A stretch of DNA of 64,000 nt from Butyriboletus loyo (taxonomy: Eukaryota > Basidiomycota > Agaricomycetes > Boletales > Boletaceae): positions 62,001 through 126,000 of the forward strand of contig JBBPSI010000058.1 of NCBI GenBank assembly GCA_038093515.1. Direction: 5' to 3'. Positions 18,031 through 29,658 of this stretch are shown here, one piece after another. Within the stretch, counting starts at the first letter, position 1. Every line of letters starts with the position of its first letter. The position numbers and the translations under genes were made by a program. Under the pieces are notes generated by a model. It searched no databases and was not told the origin of the DNA. It saw only the letters and a program-made list of their open reading frames with translations.

Positions 18031-21000
18031 CTACCCTTCCCGCACCTCTTTACGATCATTCTGAATGGAAGAGTAACAAAAGAAATCCTCGTCCCGTATA
18101 TCTTGGATACCATGTCTGCGAAAAGTCCAATGTCAACAAACCAAGGCAGAGACGGAAAACAGAACAGCCCACTTTTCCTCGACATGCGATCTCAGTCCAT
18201 TGAAATCCATCGCTCTCGCTCCCTTCCCAACCTCTGGCCTTTCGATGGCGACCACACCATCCCTTTCGAGAACACGGAAACAATGTTTACACCCATAGTT
18301 GGTCTTCTTGCACAGATTGCGTGCACGGTGAGATGGCCCCAGGAGCAATTCGGACGTGCCACGCTCGAATGCAAGTTGCGAGTTGGGAATAAGACGATGT
18401 GCGCTGCCATTCGGCGCACTGGCATCCCCTTTCAAGAACGAGACGTGACTCGGGGCGGACGTAGCCAACAGTTGGACTTGCATGGATTCGTGGCGGTGCG
18501 CATGGCCGATCTGTGATGCATTAGTATGTCAAACAGGTGAAACATTATAGTCGGGAACAGGAACTTACTGCAGTGTCAAAGTCCATGACTATCCAACCTT
18601 GACATGACATGCATCGTATGACGCCTCCTTTCGCGCTCAAACTAGAGGCAGTAGAAGGATCTTCCTCTGAAAAGCCAGTGAGTTCGAGGATACTTTTAAT
18701 AAGACGAATGGCCTGGAACGGATAAAGGGCATGAATATCTGTCAGAGAGGACGAAAAAAAAGATACCTTGTCGTCTTTCTCGAATATATCTACCTTCCAA
18801 CCCATCGTTTCCACGCTGGTCTTCTTACCTCTCTTTTTGCCCTTTTCTTGCTTATTGTCGTCGCCATTGTCGGTAGCCTCGGTCTCGGCTTCCTGTGGTG
18901 CTTCCCGGTGCCGTTTCTCGATGTTCTTCCCTTGCGCCCCCATACAAACATGCGAACAAACACCTTTGAGGTCCAAGCACCGTTCCCTCCGATACCCCCT
19001 GCCTACCCGGCCTTCGCCACATTGCTGACAGAGAAACCGGGCCGTAATGCGCTTCAAGGGAAATAGCGTTCGCGTGCTCGCGCTTTGCCATCCACCCGGG
19101 TAACCCAGCAGACTCATCAAGTGCTTTTGCACAGGAACAAGCCAAGTATGGAGGTCAGATATGATAAGCGAAGTGGCCAACGGGGACGATTTGATGTTGA
19201 TCGCGTCAGAGGTACTATTGGGTGGTACCGTGCTCGGGTCAGGACTTCCCTTGAGCGCACGCACGGATGGGAGCGTGCAAAAGATGCTCAGCGGTGGGAG
19301 GATAAACGCACCAATGGGATCGCTAGGGCCCGCGGTGCCAGTATAGGCACCATCTAGTGTGCCACATCGCATGCGCTCGTAAATCTTCTTTACCTCCGTC
19401 AGCTTTTCCTTGTAAATTCTCTCGGCTTTTTGACGCTTATGGCGTGCTTGCACTTCCAGAAGCTCGGATTCGATTTCAAACCGGATGAGGGACATATCTA
19501 ACGGGTCGTGGAGGGAAACAAATACCACACGGCCAAGACGATACCGGTGCAGCAAGTATCATGACGTTTATGAGTTGAACATACGTAGCACAGGTTACAC
19601 CGCGATCACTTACCGTCTAAACTGATCTTCTCCAGAAGGAAAGTCTTGCGTCTCCGTAATGATATGTATGCTTGCGACGCGACAAGGTCATCCAAATCCC
19701 ATCCTTCACGTTCCGCAAGGCTTTTCGTCCTGCGTGACCCCAAGTTGGCACATTTCATCCACAGTCAACTTAGAGCCTGTCGGCATTGAACTTGAAGGAT
19801 GGTGCTTGCTCACCAAACTTTATTCTCCTTTTTGACGTCTTTATATTCTCGGTCATAATCACGCCTCCAGTTGATCAGGCGTGCCGAGACCTGATAGTAC
19901 ACGTTATGCCGTTTGATTGAGCGGACGCGAAAGGCCGAGCAGGAAGGCGGATACCATTCCACAATGTCCAAAGAGGGTGTATGAACATCACCCTACATTC
20001 GCGGGTAGATCTAAGAATGACACACCTCCATGATTGCAGGGAACCTTTTTATTGCCGCGTGACAACACTGGAATGCGATTCACAAATGAACAAAACAAGT
20101 TATCAAGCGATATCTGCGCACCTCCATGGTACGTTCCTTTTGTTCATCTTCCTCCCGAGCTGCAGTTGAAATAGAACCCGGAGAGGCGGCACGTTTGCGC
20201 TCGGCGTGAGTTCGTTCCGCATCCCTGTAGGCCACGAGATCGAGTTGAAATTTCTCCCAGTCAGTTCTGCGAAGTAAGAGATCGCCATTGTTGGGCCCTG
20301 TACGAGAATTAGAGCTCGTCAGGCAGTCGCAAACGTACCATACGCACAGACTAACGCGGGGGATGCGGAAGGATCTACATCAAGTTTGAGAACGATGCAT
20401 ACGGACCCACACGAGCGTCGCTAGCAAGCAGAATGACGCACGAAAACATAGATTGCTTTCTATATAGGGTACCCAAAGTGATTGGCAATCCTGTCCCTGA
20501 AACAAGGTGGTGATATTGATGAGGGAGTCGCTGGATGCGGGATGGTAATCATGAAGGTAGCGTGAGGGGAAAAATAAACGTCAGGGTACACGACAATGAA
20601 AGGCATGGAACAAAAGGCTGACTCCATAAACTTTTTTCGACAATACCACTGCCGGCGCCGCAACGTCAAACGTTGGTATGACATCAAGTAGAATGTGTAC
20701 TCACGCTACCACACAACCTGATCCGCGCTGCGAAACTAGCATACATTTTGCCAGTGGCCTTTCGACACACCTCACAGACGCCCCCGCTGAACACAAAGGC
20801 GGCATAGTCCGCCTCGCTTCCGATCCAGTATTGGCCAGGATCCGGGAGGGAAACTGGTTTGCAGGTCTCGCGAACGCCGCGCCAGATGAAGGACGCGCCG
20901 GGATGCTGCGCGAGGAAGCGGTATAGGAATGAACAGGTACGGGAGACGGCGAGGACGGTGGGAGGGGAACGAGTGTAGAGGAGGATCTCTGCGAGGATCT

Positions 21001-21133
21001 CGATAGGGAGACTGGTCAATGAAACGCGTGTACTCGCAGGCGTCGTGGACGGGCTCGTTCGTTCATTGTGAACGAGTCGCGGTCGTTTGGGTTTCTTGGT
21101 ACCGCGACTTGCTGCGGTAGCTTTGGTAGGCAT
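18031..21133 (-). CDS. F-box protein with C-terminal zinc-binding region
   Basis: A multi-exon gene starting at the ATG at 21133. Exon 1 encodes a basic N-terminus, then the F-box LTSLPIEILAEILLYTRSPP and SRTCSFLYRFLA, followed by FIWRGVRETCKPVSLPDPGQ and a CEVCRKATGK zinc motif. Later exons encode a charged helical region (for example RTDWEKFQLDLVAYRDAERT, LINWRRDYDREYKDVKKENK, SLAEREGWDLDDLVASQ), then FLCQQCGEGR, CLDLKGVCSHVC and RCMSCQG. The last exons give TNYGCKHC and FNGLRSHVEEKHGIQDIRDE, a possible C2H2-like finger ending at the stop at 18031-18033. F-box proteins recruit substrates to SCF ubiquitin ligases. This F-box plus cysteine-cluster layout is common in agaricomycete genomes. 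Some internal exon borders are approximate. Confidence 0.78.
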
Positions 21134-21220
21134 CTCGGTCGCGTCGGTTAATGACAGGGAAGTGATTTGGTCGTTGTGGTGGAGGTGAACTTGTTCGTGG
21201 TTGGCATTGCTGTCGGCAAC

Positions 21221-21292
21221 GACTCTATAGCTCAGTGGTAGAGCATACGATTGCAGATCGTGCGGTCCCGTGTTCGAACCACGGTGGGGTCT
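21221..21292 (+). tRNA. tRNA-Cys (GCA)
   Basis: 72 nt cloverleaf: acceptor stem GACTCTA with TGGGGTC, D-arm GCTC/GAGC, anticodon loop TTGCAGA (anticodon GCA), T-arm CCGTG-TTCGAAC-CACGG, discriminator T as expected for Cys. No intron. A run of T from 21293 is the RNA polymerase III terminator. It lies in the 250 bp divergent region between the F-box gene and SWP1. Confidence 0.95.
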
Positions 21293-21384
21293 TTTTTTTT
21301 TTACCTAGTACCAGCCTTCCCACGATCCCACGGGTGGATACAATTGTGCTCTATAGACACGTCGGTCCAACTCGCATACCGACC

Positions 21385-22378
21385 ATGATTGCGCGCACCA
21401 GCTTCTACTTCTCCTGGTTGTTCCTCGTCGCCGGCGTCCACGCTGCCTCGTTGTCCTTGAAAAACGTGCGCTTTACCGTCTCCTCTTCGGATGCATCCCA
21501 GCTGCGCACAGACACGTATGTCTCCCCCTCGAACCGCTGAACTCACCTCACCCCCACCAAAACAGACTCTCTCTTTCTCAAAAGCCAGAGCCATTGGCCC
21601 TCGGTCCCTCCGACACTCTCAAAATCACCTTCCAACTCACCGAATCTGACGAAGGCAAAGGTGTCCAGCCCCACCAGACCTTCCTCCGCTTCTATGACGC
21701 CGTCTCTGGCGAAGAAGGCATTCAACCCGTTCGCGTCACACTGGGCGGTAAAGCCAAGTTTGAGCTCGTACGTCGTTCCTCGGACGCCTTCACCCTTCGC
21801 TCACACTTCCCGTACAGAACATGGCTCGTCCACCAGCATCCTTCCCGCCGACGACAGACCGCCCACTGGCTGTCTCCCTGATCCTCGGTTCCTTCGTATA
21901 CGACCCAGTGACGTTCGACCTCTTCGACCTCTACGTCCCCGCATCCTCGACGCCCACCCCCCACCCCGACGAAGCGTCCTTCCACCCCCAACCTCCCATT
22001 GCCCACACCTTCCGTCCCGAGCAAAGCCTCCCCCCCAAGATCGTCTCCGCAACCTTTTCCGCGCTCGTTCTCGCACCATGGGTCGTATTACTCACATTGG
22101 TACGTCGTATCTTCTTACCACCCTACGAATCACTCAACCACACGTCCGTTCGTTTTCAGTGGGGCAAAGTCGGCGTACGTGTCCCGCACTTGTTTTCCCT
22201 TCGTATCCTCCCCTTCACCGTGCTCCTCGGCGCGTTCGAGGCGCTCCTTTTCTGGTACTGGGTGGATCTTAACCTCGGCCAGGTGCTGCGCTATGCCGGC
22301 ATCTTGGCGCTTCCGACCATCTTTGCGGGCAAGACTGCGCTCGCAACCACTGGCAAATGGCGGGCCGGGATACATTAG
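21385..22378 (+). CDS. SWP1: Oligosaccharyltransferase subunit Swp1 / ribophorin II
   Basis: Four exons: 21385-21515, 21566-21767, 21818-22099, 22160-22378. A signal peptide (MIARTSFYFSWLFLVAGVHA) is followed by the lumenal domain LSLKNVRFTVSSSD, then PEPLALGPSDTLKITFQL and PHQTFLRFYDAV, typical of ribophorin II. The C-terminal half holds three hydrophobic membrane segments (around FSALVLAPWVVLLTL, RILPFTVLLGAFEALLFWYW and YAGILALPTIFAGKTAL). Swp1 is a membrane subunit of the ER complex that transfers the glycan to asparagine. The ATG at 21385 directly precedes the signal peptide. A decayed copy lies at about 26100-26385. Confidence 0.92.
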
Positions 22379-22635
22379 AATCAATTCAACTTGTTACCCT
22401 GTTTTGCTGTAATAGAGACAGTGGCTGTTCTCCCGTCCCAGTATTGCGAATGGATCGTCACCCCTGCTTTGAGAAACAATGGTGGATTCTAGTAGGGTAT
22501 GTTACAAGTAAGGGTAAGGATGTATCAATAAGCCTTTGGTTCGTTTCCTACCCTCCAACACTGATTGATGTTGATGTGGTCCTCAAGGGTACGTCGTGCA
22601 AACAGTCGACGACCAGTCCACCCCGACACTACAGA

Positions 22636-25052
22636 TTAAAGATTCAGCGCCTGCATCATAGGCACAGGCAACGCGGCGTTAGGCGAGATCGCGGGGAGAG
22701 GTCCGGTGGCTGTCTGAGCGACGAACTGGGGTGTCGATGGCGGATGAGGCCCAGGGCCAGAACCATAGACGCTCTTGGCCGTCGGCGTCTTGAAGGGGTG
22801 ACATTCAGTGTTGAACACGTCTAGAGCGAACATAAAAAGGATCAGCATCAGCGATCGCACTCGAAGACACGCGTGAACGCACAATCGTCGAGTGAAATGT
22901 TGTTGGGATCATCGAATGTCAAGTACCTGTCGAGGAAGGCGTTCAAGTCGGTCGGTCCAGAACGCGTCTTTCAAGAAGAAAATGAAAAATACGTACAGGT
23001 ACTTCAGCACCTCTGCGAACCAGAAACTTTCCAAATCATCAATCTTGGTCGAGTTCACATTGTTGACGTCGTTGAGTCCGGTATACGCGACTGTAGCCGG
23101 CAGGTATTTTTGGAAACTCTCGATCGCGCTGGCCGCATTGTCGAGATATTTCGTATCCCCAGTCACGCGCCAAGCATAAAAGTTGGACTCGAGCACCTCG
23201 GGACGCAAGATATAATCCGACGTGGTGATGTAGAATCCGTGTTCGTCGTAAAACTCCATTTGCTCTGCCGTAGGCGAAGGACCACCCGTGTAGTTACCAT
23301 CGTTGGAGATATAGGCAAATACTTCTGGACCGATCCCAGTGCTATCAGGGTTGGTCAGCGTGCCGTCGTCGCTCAGGAAAGAGAATGATGCTTACGCAGT
23401 GCTTGCATAAGTGTTCCAGCATGCATCAGTGAGCTGAAGGCCGATGTTGACGATCGTGTCATTGTTTGTCAGCTTCCCGCCTACCATATCATCAGTTCAG
23501 CCGCAACGCCGATCATTCTCCGACGTACCCAGAATCCAGTTTCCACCGTAAAAACAGGCCAGATGCGAGCCGACGTGACGAATCAAATGGTCATTATCAT
23601 AATCCGCAAGATAGACCCAGTCGTCCACAGTCGACGTCTGGAAAACGAACACAATCAGAAGAGACCCCCCAGGCCAGTTTCGGCAACATACCCTCAAGAG
23701 CTCTTTGATAGAAGTATCCACTGCAGTGGACCATGCGTCTGCATATGAATTATCGTCGGTGTTCGTCAGGCGGGGATACTTGATCAAGTACTCGAAGAAC
23801 GAGTCACTTCCTCCGCCCCATGTCTACATCTAGTGGGCAACCTGTGTAAAATCATCGCGTAGTGGGTTACGTACCACATAGGAACCGATCGAATCTCCAG
23901 ACGAAGGATCGATGATCTGTGCAGGCATCCCGGCCAACGGCGTTGGCTACCAAATCGGAGCGGCGTTAGAAGGCAGCGATGCCCGGACGACAATTTCAGA
24001 ATGTTACCATGTGGATCATGTACTGGACGGACTTCTCGGCGAGTTGACGGTAGGTGTCGTTGTTGGTGTACAAACTAGCTTGTAAGTTAGATACGAGCAC
24101 TCGCAGCGATCTCGTACCCACCTGAGACGATTCCACTCGAGGGTGAGCTATAGATAAAAATAAATAGGTTCATTGTGTCGCTCTCAAAGTAGGTGTGAAG
24201 AACGTACAGTACCGGCTTCAGCAATATTCGTCTGAGAGACCCATCAGTAGGTCCCGGCAACTAAAACGCGATTGCAAACTCACTGCGGCGTAGGTGGGTG
24301 TATGACTAGTAAAGTTAATATAGGAATACGGAATCGAATCGTTCTGTGATATCGCGTCCACGTCAAACTTCAAGCCGTGAGTACTGAAACTCGCGCACCC
24401 CAACCCATGCATATGCCATTTGTTGCGCGACCTGCTCTGCTTTCTGGACGAGTGTATCGTACTTGTATCCAGAGAGCTCATAGGCACTCAAGAACCCGCC
24501 GACAAAACGGATCGTCGTTTCAAACACACTAGGATGGATGTCAAAGTTAAAATGCCGTTCATGGGACGTATAGTGGCGCTGTTACCTGACCGTCTCATTC
24601 GTTCTCGGGAGGCTAAAGTCCACCGTCGCGATGTAATCGACTGCCTCTTCGAACCAATCATAGAAACCCATGATCCACTATAGGCACAGACACGTATGAG
24701 TCTTCCAGAACACCGCAGCTCGAAGGAGAATGGGACACGAACCATAGTACCCAAGGCATCTGCAATGGACGCGCCCCACCCGCCCAGGGAATCATCATAT
24801 GACTCCGAGACCGGAAGCAGGTCGTCATGACCCCAGGCATACTTCCTGCCGCGTACATGATGAGTTATTCACGTGCTGGAAGTGAGAGAACACTGACTGA
24901 TACGCTTCGTACGACTCGACGAAGAGATCCACTACGGCCTGCTGGTGGGTAGCAGCAGTGGATGGGAGTTGTAGGTTCGCCAATTGCACTGGCTCCCCAC
25001 GGGTAAGCGCAACGACGGATGCGAGGACGAGCCAACGACCGAGTTTTGTCAT
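22636..25052 (-). CDS. GH47 alpha-1,2-mannosidase, copy A
   Basis: Multi-exon. Signal peptide MTKLGRWLVLASVVALTRG, then the GH47 landmarks in order: YEAYQKYAWGHDDLLPVS, GGWGASIADALGTM, WIMGFYDWFEEAVDYI, FETTIRFVGG (first catalytic acid), IPYSYINF, IAEAGTLTLEW, GSDSFFEYLIKYP (catalytic Asp), HVGSHLACFYGGN (His), YILRPEVLES (catalytic Glu), ESFWFAEVLKYLYLTFDDP and FNTECHPF (calcium Thr/Glu). Removes alpha-1,2-mannose from N-glycans, here as a secretory-pathway or secreted enzyme. All active-site residues that I can recognise are present. A small 55 bp intron follows YAWVG. The extreme C-terminus is a low-complexity Pro/Ala tail. It is the left copy of a tandem duplication. Confidence 0.9.
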
Positions 25053-25504
25053 GGCGCACGAGGGAGGGCGAAAGTACCTTCAATTGCCAGCCGATTCGTA
25101 AAGATTCGTTTATTTATTCAATAACGTACCGCATTTTTAAAGGTCCGACTCCACTGATGCGTGAACAGATGGGCCGGGCGCATCTGCAGTAGACATGTGT
25201 GTTGACAGAGAATTCGGTTCGGGATGGGTCCGCCTTCGCTGCCGCATCTGAAGAGTTGGAACAGGGTCGAGTTCCTATAGAGAAGTAAGTTCGGTGTGCG
25301 GTCTTGCGAGGTTCGGGATGGATGGTAGTAGTAAGAACAAAGCCACGACGTTATTGGCGACCGTTAGCAGTATCCGGACTGATCCAACCTGAAAATACAT
25401 ACACACTGCAAAGTCCGACGCATGTGATCAAAGCTGTCCTTGTCAACCCCCGCCTGATCAAACAGCACGCATCATTCGTTTATTCTATTTGGACTTCGCC
25501 AGAC

Positions 25505-26098
25505 TAAGAATATTGTTCCGTGCATCAGTCAGATCCCCCAACTCAAAGTCGACCCCTCCAGACTGACATCTGCAGAGACCAACCGTCCTGCGTTTGGAAT
25601 AGAGAGCAGTGTTAACACCCCGAGCCTGGTGGTGGATCGATCAAATACGTCAACTGCAATTCGTTGTGTGTCGCGCGGTGGATCGACAACGACGATACGA
25701 GCCACAGTGTCCGTGTATATTAGACGTGGCATAGAGGGAGTAGGCTTGCTGGTGACTACAGCTCCTCTGTTGATTACCGGTCACGTGCTTTCTGATCATG
25801 ATTATCTGCTCAGAAGATCGTCAGGAACTAGTACATCTGCCCCATAAGCAACTAAACTTTAAGTTGGCGGACGAACGACTAGCGTGTCCGTCGTCAGTGA
25901 AACGGTTATTGGTCGGCATTCTGTAGCACTCGGCTACACTCGGTTAGCCTATCGGAAACCAGCAACTGTTTTTACTGATGCGCAAGTCGCGCGCTGGAAT
26001 GAAACTGAATAGACAGCCTGGGCTGCGACGTCGCCGGCTAGGGTCACTCGGGACGTTCTCACTGCCAGCGGCCAAGTTTTCGAAACCGTCCAAACGCA
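25505..26098 (-). pseudogene. Decayed SOS7 copy with MITE inserted
   Basis: Matches parts of the intact SOS7 gene at 31044-32281. 25520-25710 resembles 31120-31375 (C-terminal exon), 25785-25892 resembles 31757-31800 joined to 32030-32060 with the middle exon missing, and 25981-26098 resembles 32064-32190 (exon 1). Many substitutions and indels break the reading frame. A MITE interrupts it at 25893-25980. It runs straight into the SWP1 remnant. Confidence 0.8.
25893..25980. repeat. MITE copy A (~88 bp)
   Basis: Ends are near-palindromic: GTCAGTGAAACGGTT on the left and AACTGTTTTTACTGATG on the right (inverted). The core contains CTGTAGCACTCGGCTACA. It interrupts the SOS7 remnant; the intact gene at about 32060 has the uninterrupted site. 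Confidence 0.75.
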
Positions 26099-26099
26099 A

Positions 26100-26385
26100 A
26101 CGCACCCTCCAATCCGACGAGCGCAAGGGCATCCAGTTGATTCGTGTCACCTCGCCAAGTTCGAGCCCGTACATCGACCTCGACCTCTACGTTCCCGCAT
26201 CCTTGACGCCTACTACCCCATTCTGTGCTCGTGTTCGTACCATGTTCAGTTTGGCATGTCCCGTCATCTCACCCCCTACAAATTACTCAATGATGCGTTC
26301 ATTGAATCGTTCGCCTCCAGTGGGGCAAAGTCGGCGTACGTGTCCGGCACTGGTTTCGTCCCAGTGCCGTGAATGGGCCGAGACA
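26100..26385 (+). pseudogene. Decayed SWP1 fragment
   Basis: Aligns by eye with SWP1 exons 2 to 4. GACGAGCGCAAGGGCATCCAG resembles the end of the QLTESDEGKG coding part, ACCTCTACGTTCCCGCATCC matches the LYVPAS part, and the end retains CAGTGGGGCAAAGTCGGCGTACG identical to the intact exon 4 start. Internal deletions and stops abolish coding. It sits directly between the SOS7 remnant and GH47 copy B, as expected at the junction of a tandem duplication. Confidence 0.82.
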
Positions 26386-26563
26386 ACACTTAGTGGATTC
26401 CAGCAAGATGTGTAACAAATAAGGGTATAGTGGGGGTATCGATATTAACATGAGATCCTGGTTCGTTTCCGACCTGATGTAATCGACAGCGGGTACGTCG
26501 CACAAGTATCTGCACAGAGAGTCGAAGAGCCAGTCTATTAACGTCGCAGGCAAACGCTGCAAA

Positions 26564-28981
26564 TCAAAGATTCAGTGCCTGTGTCAAAGGTACAGGCAAT
26601 GCAGGGTTTGGTGAGATCGCGGGAATAGGTCCTGTGGCCGTCTGAGGGGCAAAAGGCGGCGTCGAGACTGGATGAGGCCCAGGGCCAGAACCATAGACGC
26701 TCTTGGCCGTCGGCGTCTTGAAGGGGTGACACTCAGTGTTGAACACGTCTAGAGCGAACATAAAAAGGATCAGCATCGGCGACTGCACTCGAAGATACGC
26801 GTGAACGCACAATCGTCGAGTGAAATGTTGTTGGGATCATCAAATGTCAAGTACCTGTCGGGGAAGGCGTTCAAGTCGGTCGGTCCAGAACGCGTCTTTC
26901 AAGAAGAAAATGAAAAATACGTACAGGTACTTCAGCACCTCTGCGAACCAGAAACTTTCCATGTCATCAATCTTGGTCGAGTTCACATTGTTGACGTCGT
27001 TGAGCCCAGTATACGCGACCGTAACCGGCAGGTATTTTTGGAAACTCTCGATCGCGCTGGCCGCGTTGTCGAGATATTTGGTGTTGCCAGTCACGCGCCA
27101 AGCATAAAAGTTGGACTCGAGCACCTCGGGACGCAAGATATAATCCGGTGCGGTGATGTAGAATCCGTGTTCGTCGTAAAACTCCATTTGCTCTGCCGTA
27201 GGCGAAGGACTACCCGTGTAGTTACCATCGTTGGAGATATAGGCAAATACTTCTGGACCGATCCCGGTGCTATCAGGGTTGGTCAGCGTGCCGTCGTCGC
27301 TCAGGAAAGAGAATGATGCTTACGCAGTGCTTGCATAAGTGTTCCAGCATGCATCAGTGAGCTGAAGGCCGATGTTGACGATCGTGTCATTGTTTGTCAG
27401 CTTCCCGCCTACCATATCATCAGTTCAGCCGCAACGCCGATCATTCTCCGACGCACCCAGAATCCAGTTTCCACCATAGAAACAGGCCAAATGTGAGCCG
27501 ACATGACGAATCAAATGGTCATCATCATAATCCGCAAGATAGACCCAGTCGTCCACAGTCGACGTCTGGAAAACGAACACAATCAGAAGAGACCCCCCCA
27601 GGCCAGTTTCGGCAACATACCCTCAAGAGCTCTTTGATAGAAGTATCCACTGCAGTGGACCATGCGTCTGCATATGAATTATCGTCGGTGTTCGTCAGGC
27701 GGGGATACTTGATCAAGTACTCGAAGAACGAGTCACTTCCTCCGCCCCATGTCTACATCTAGTGGGCAACCTGTGTAAAATCATCGCGTAGTGGGTTACG
27801 TACCACATAGGAACCGATCGAATCTCCAGACGAAGGATCGATGATCTGTGCAGGCATCCCGGCCAACGGCGTTGGCTACCAAATCGGAGCGGCGTTAGAA
27901 GGCAGCGATGCCCGGACGACAATTTCAGAATGTTACCATGTGGATCATGTACTGGACGGACTTCTCGGCGAGTTGACGGTAGGTGTCGTTGTTGGTGTAC
28001 AAACTAGCTTGTAAGTTAGATACGAGCACTCGCAGCGATCTCGTACCCACCTGAGACGATTCCACTCGAGAGTGAGCTATCGGTAAACATAAATAAGTTC
28101 ATTGTGTCGCTCTCAAAGTAGGTGTGAAGAACGTACAGTACCGGCTGCAGCAATGCCTGTCTAAGAGACCCATCAGTAGGTCTCGTAACTAGAAGCCCCA
28201 TTGAAAACTCACTGTCGCATAGACGGGTGTATGACTGGCAAAGTCGATACTGTTATATGGAATTGAATTGTTCTGTGATACCGTGTCCACGTCAAGATTT
28301 CAAGTCGTGAGCACTGAAACTTGCGCACCCCGATCCATGCATACGCCATTTGTTCCGTGACCTGCTCTGCTTTCTGGACGAGTGTATCGTACTTGTATCC
28401 AGAGAGCTCATAGGCACTCAAGAACCCGCCGACAAAACGGATCGTCGTTTCAAACATACTAGGATGGATGTCAAAGTTAAAATGCCGTTCATGGGACGTA
28501 TAGTGGTGCTTTTACTTGACTGTCTCATTCGTTCTCGGGAGGCTAAAGTCCACCGTCGCGATGTAATCGACTGCCTCTTCGAACCAATCATAGAAACCCA
28601 TGATCCACTATAGGCACAGACACGTATGAGTCTTCCAGAACACCGCAGCTCGAAGGAGAATGGGACACGAACCATAGTACCCAAGGCATCTGCAATGGAC
28701 GCGCCCCACCCGCCCAGGGAATCATCATATGACTCCGAGACCGGAAGCAGGTCGTCATGACCCCAGGCATATTTCCTGCCGCGTACATGAGAGTTATTCA
28801 TGTGCTGGAAGTGAGAGAACACTGACTGATACGCTTCGTACGACTCGACGAAGAGATCCACTACGGCCTGCTGGTGGGTAGCAGCAGTGGATGGGAGTTG
28901 TAGGTTCGCCAATTGCACTGGCTCCCCACGAGTAAGCGCAACGACGGATGCGAGGACGAGCCAACGACAGAGAGTCATCAT
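26564..28981 (-). CDS. GH47 alpha-1,2-mannosidase, copy B
   Basis: Tandem duplicate of copy A with the same exon layout. Signal peptide MMTLCRWLVLASVVALTRG (two adjacent ATGs, 28981 and 28978). Long parts, introns included, are almost identical to copy A, for example 27160-28120 against 23230-24190. A stretch at about 28125-28345 and the C-terminal tail differ strongly. In that stretch copy A's IAEAGTLTLEW is IAAAG in copy B: codon GCA at 28146-28148 against GAA at 24217-24219. The other catalytic residues I recognise (FETTIR, GSDSFFEY, HVGSHLACF, RPEVLES, NTECHPF) are kept. An extra base at about 28295 falls in an intron and does not break the frame. The protein is likely made; full activity is doubtful because of the lost Glu. 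Confidence 0.85.
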
Positions 28982-28999
28982 GGCGCATCCACGTTTTGT

Positions 29000-29340
29000 G
29001 AGAAAGAGAAGAGAGAAAGTGCTTTTTGATTCGCAAAGGTTTATACCGTTATTCAATAACGTACCACTTTTTTTTTGGGTGGGGCGTGAAGAACCGAACA
29101 GATGAAGATCTGCAGCCTGAAACATCCCTGCTGACAGAGAACTTGGCCCTTCTCTTCGCTAACGGCATCTTGTAGAATTTTGCTAGCCGATGCGCGAAGA
29201 TTTATTACCTTTGCTTGCTGTAATAAATGACGTACCGCGTTTTTAGAGGGGTGGTCGTAAAGAGCCGCCACCCATGGTGAGCAGTGGGCCATCTGCACAG
29301 TACAGACATCCCTTCTGAGAGAGAACTCCATCAGTAAAAC
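29000..29340. other. GH47-B upstream region with repeated promoter piece
   Basis: Two partly similar segments (about 29030-29130 and 29190-29335) each resemble the region upstream of GH47 copy A (25085-25215): a TTTATT..AATAACGTACC block, a spacer, then ATCTGCA..TGACAGAGAACT. This suggests a further local duplication of the promoter region. Confidence 0.5.
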
Positions 29341-29341
29341 A

Positions 29342-29430
29342 CATCAGTAAAACAGTTGCTGGTTTCCGATGCTGACCGAGTGTAGCCGAGTGCTACAGAG
29401 TGGTTCCGACCAATAACCGTTTCACTGATG
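29342..29430. repeat. MITE copy B (~89 bp)
   Basis: CATCAGTAAAACAGTTGCTGG at the left end and AACCGTTTCACTGATG at the right end are inverted repeats; the core has GTAGCCGAGTGCTACAG. A partial extra end (CCATCAGTAAAACA) sits just to the left, at about 29328. Confidence 0.8.
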
Positions 29431-29658
29431 CATAGAGCAGTTTTAGTGTGTGGTCTGACGAGAATTGGGTCCATAGCCGGCCGGCATTAGTGGGCCGTAA
29501 TGATAGTGATTAGAAACAATTCTGACCACTCTTTCACCACTGGATCATGACACATCAATCAGGAAGCGAAACTTGACGGCTACCAACTGACTCGGAGAAC
29601 GCCGAGAATGAGTGTGGCAACCCAGGACGCCATCACTAGTAACGATACATAGGTACTA

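Noticed and set aside
17935..18516. 193 aa plus-strand ORF
   Set aside because: Opposite the terminal exons of the F-box gene, whose splice junctions and C-terminal motif are well supported.
28291..28302. One-base insertion in GH47 copy B suggesting a frameshift
   Set aside because: It falls inside the 55-nt intron after YAWIG; the exons stay in frame.
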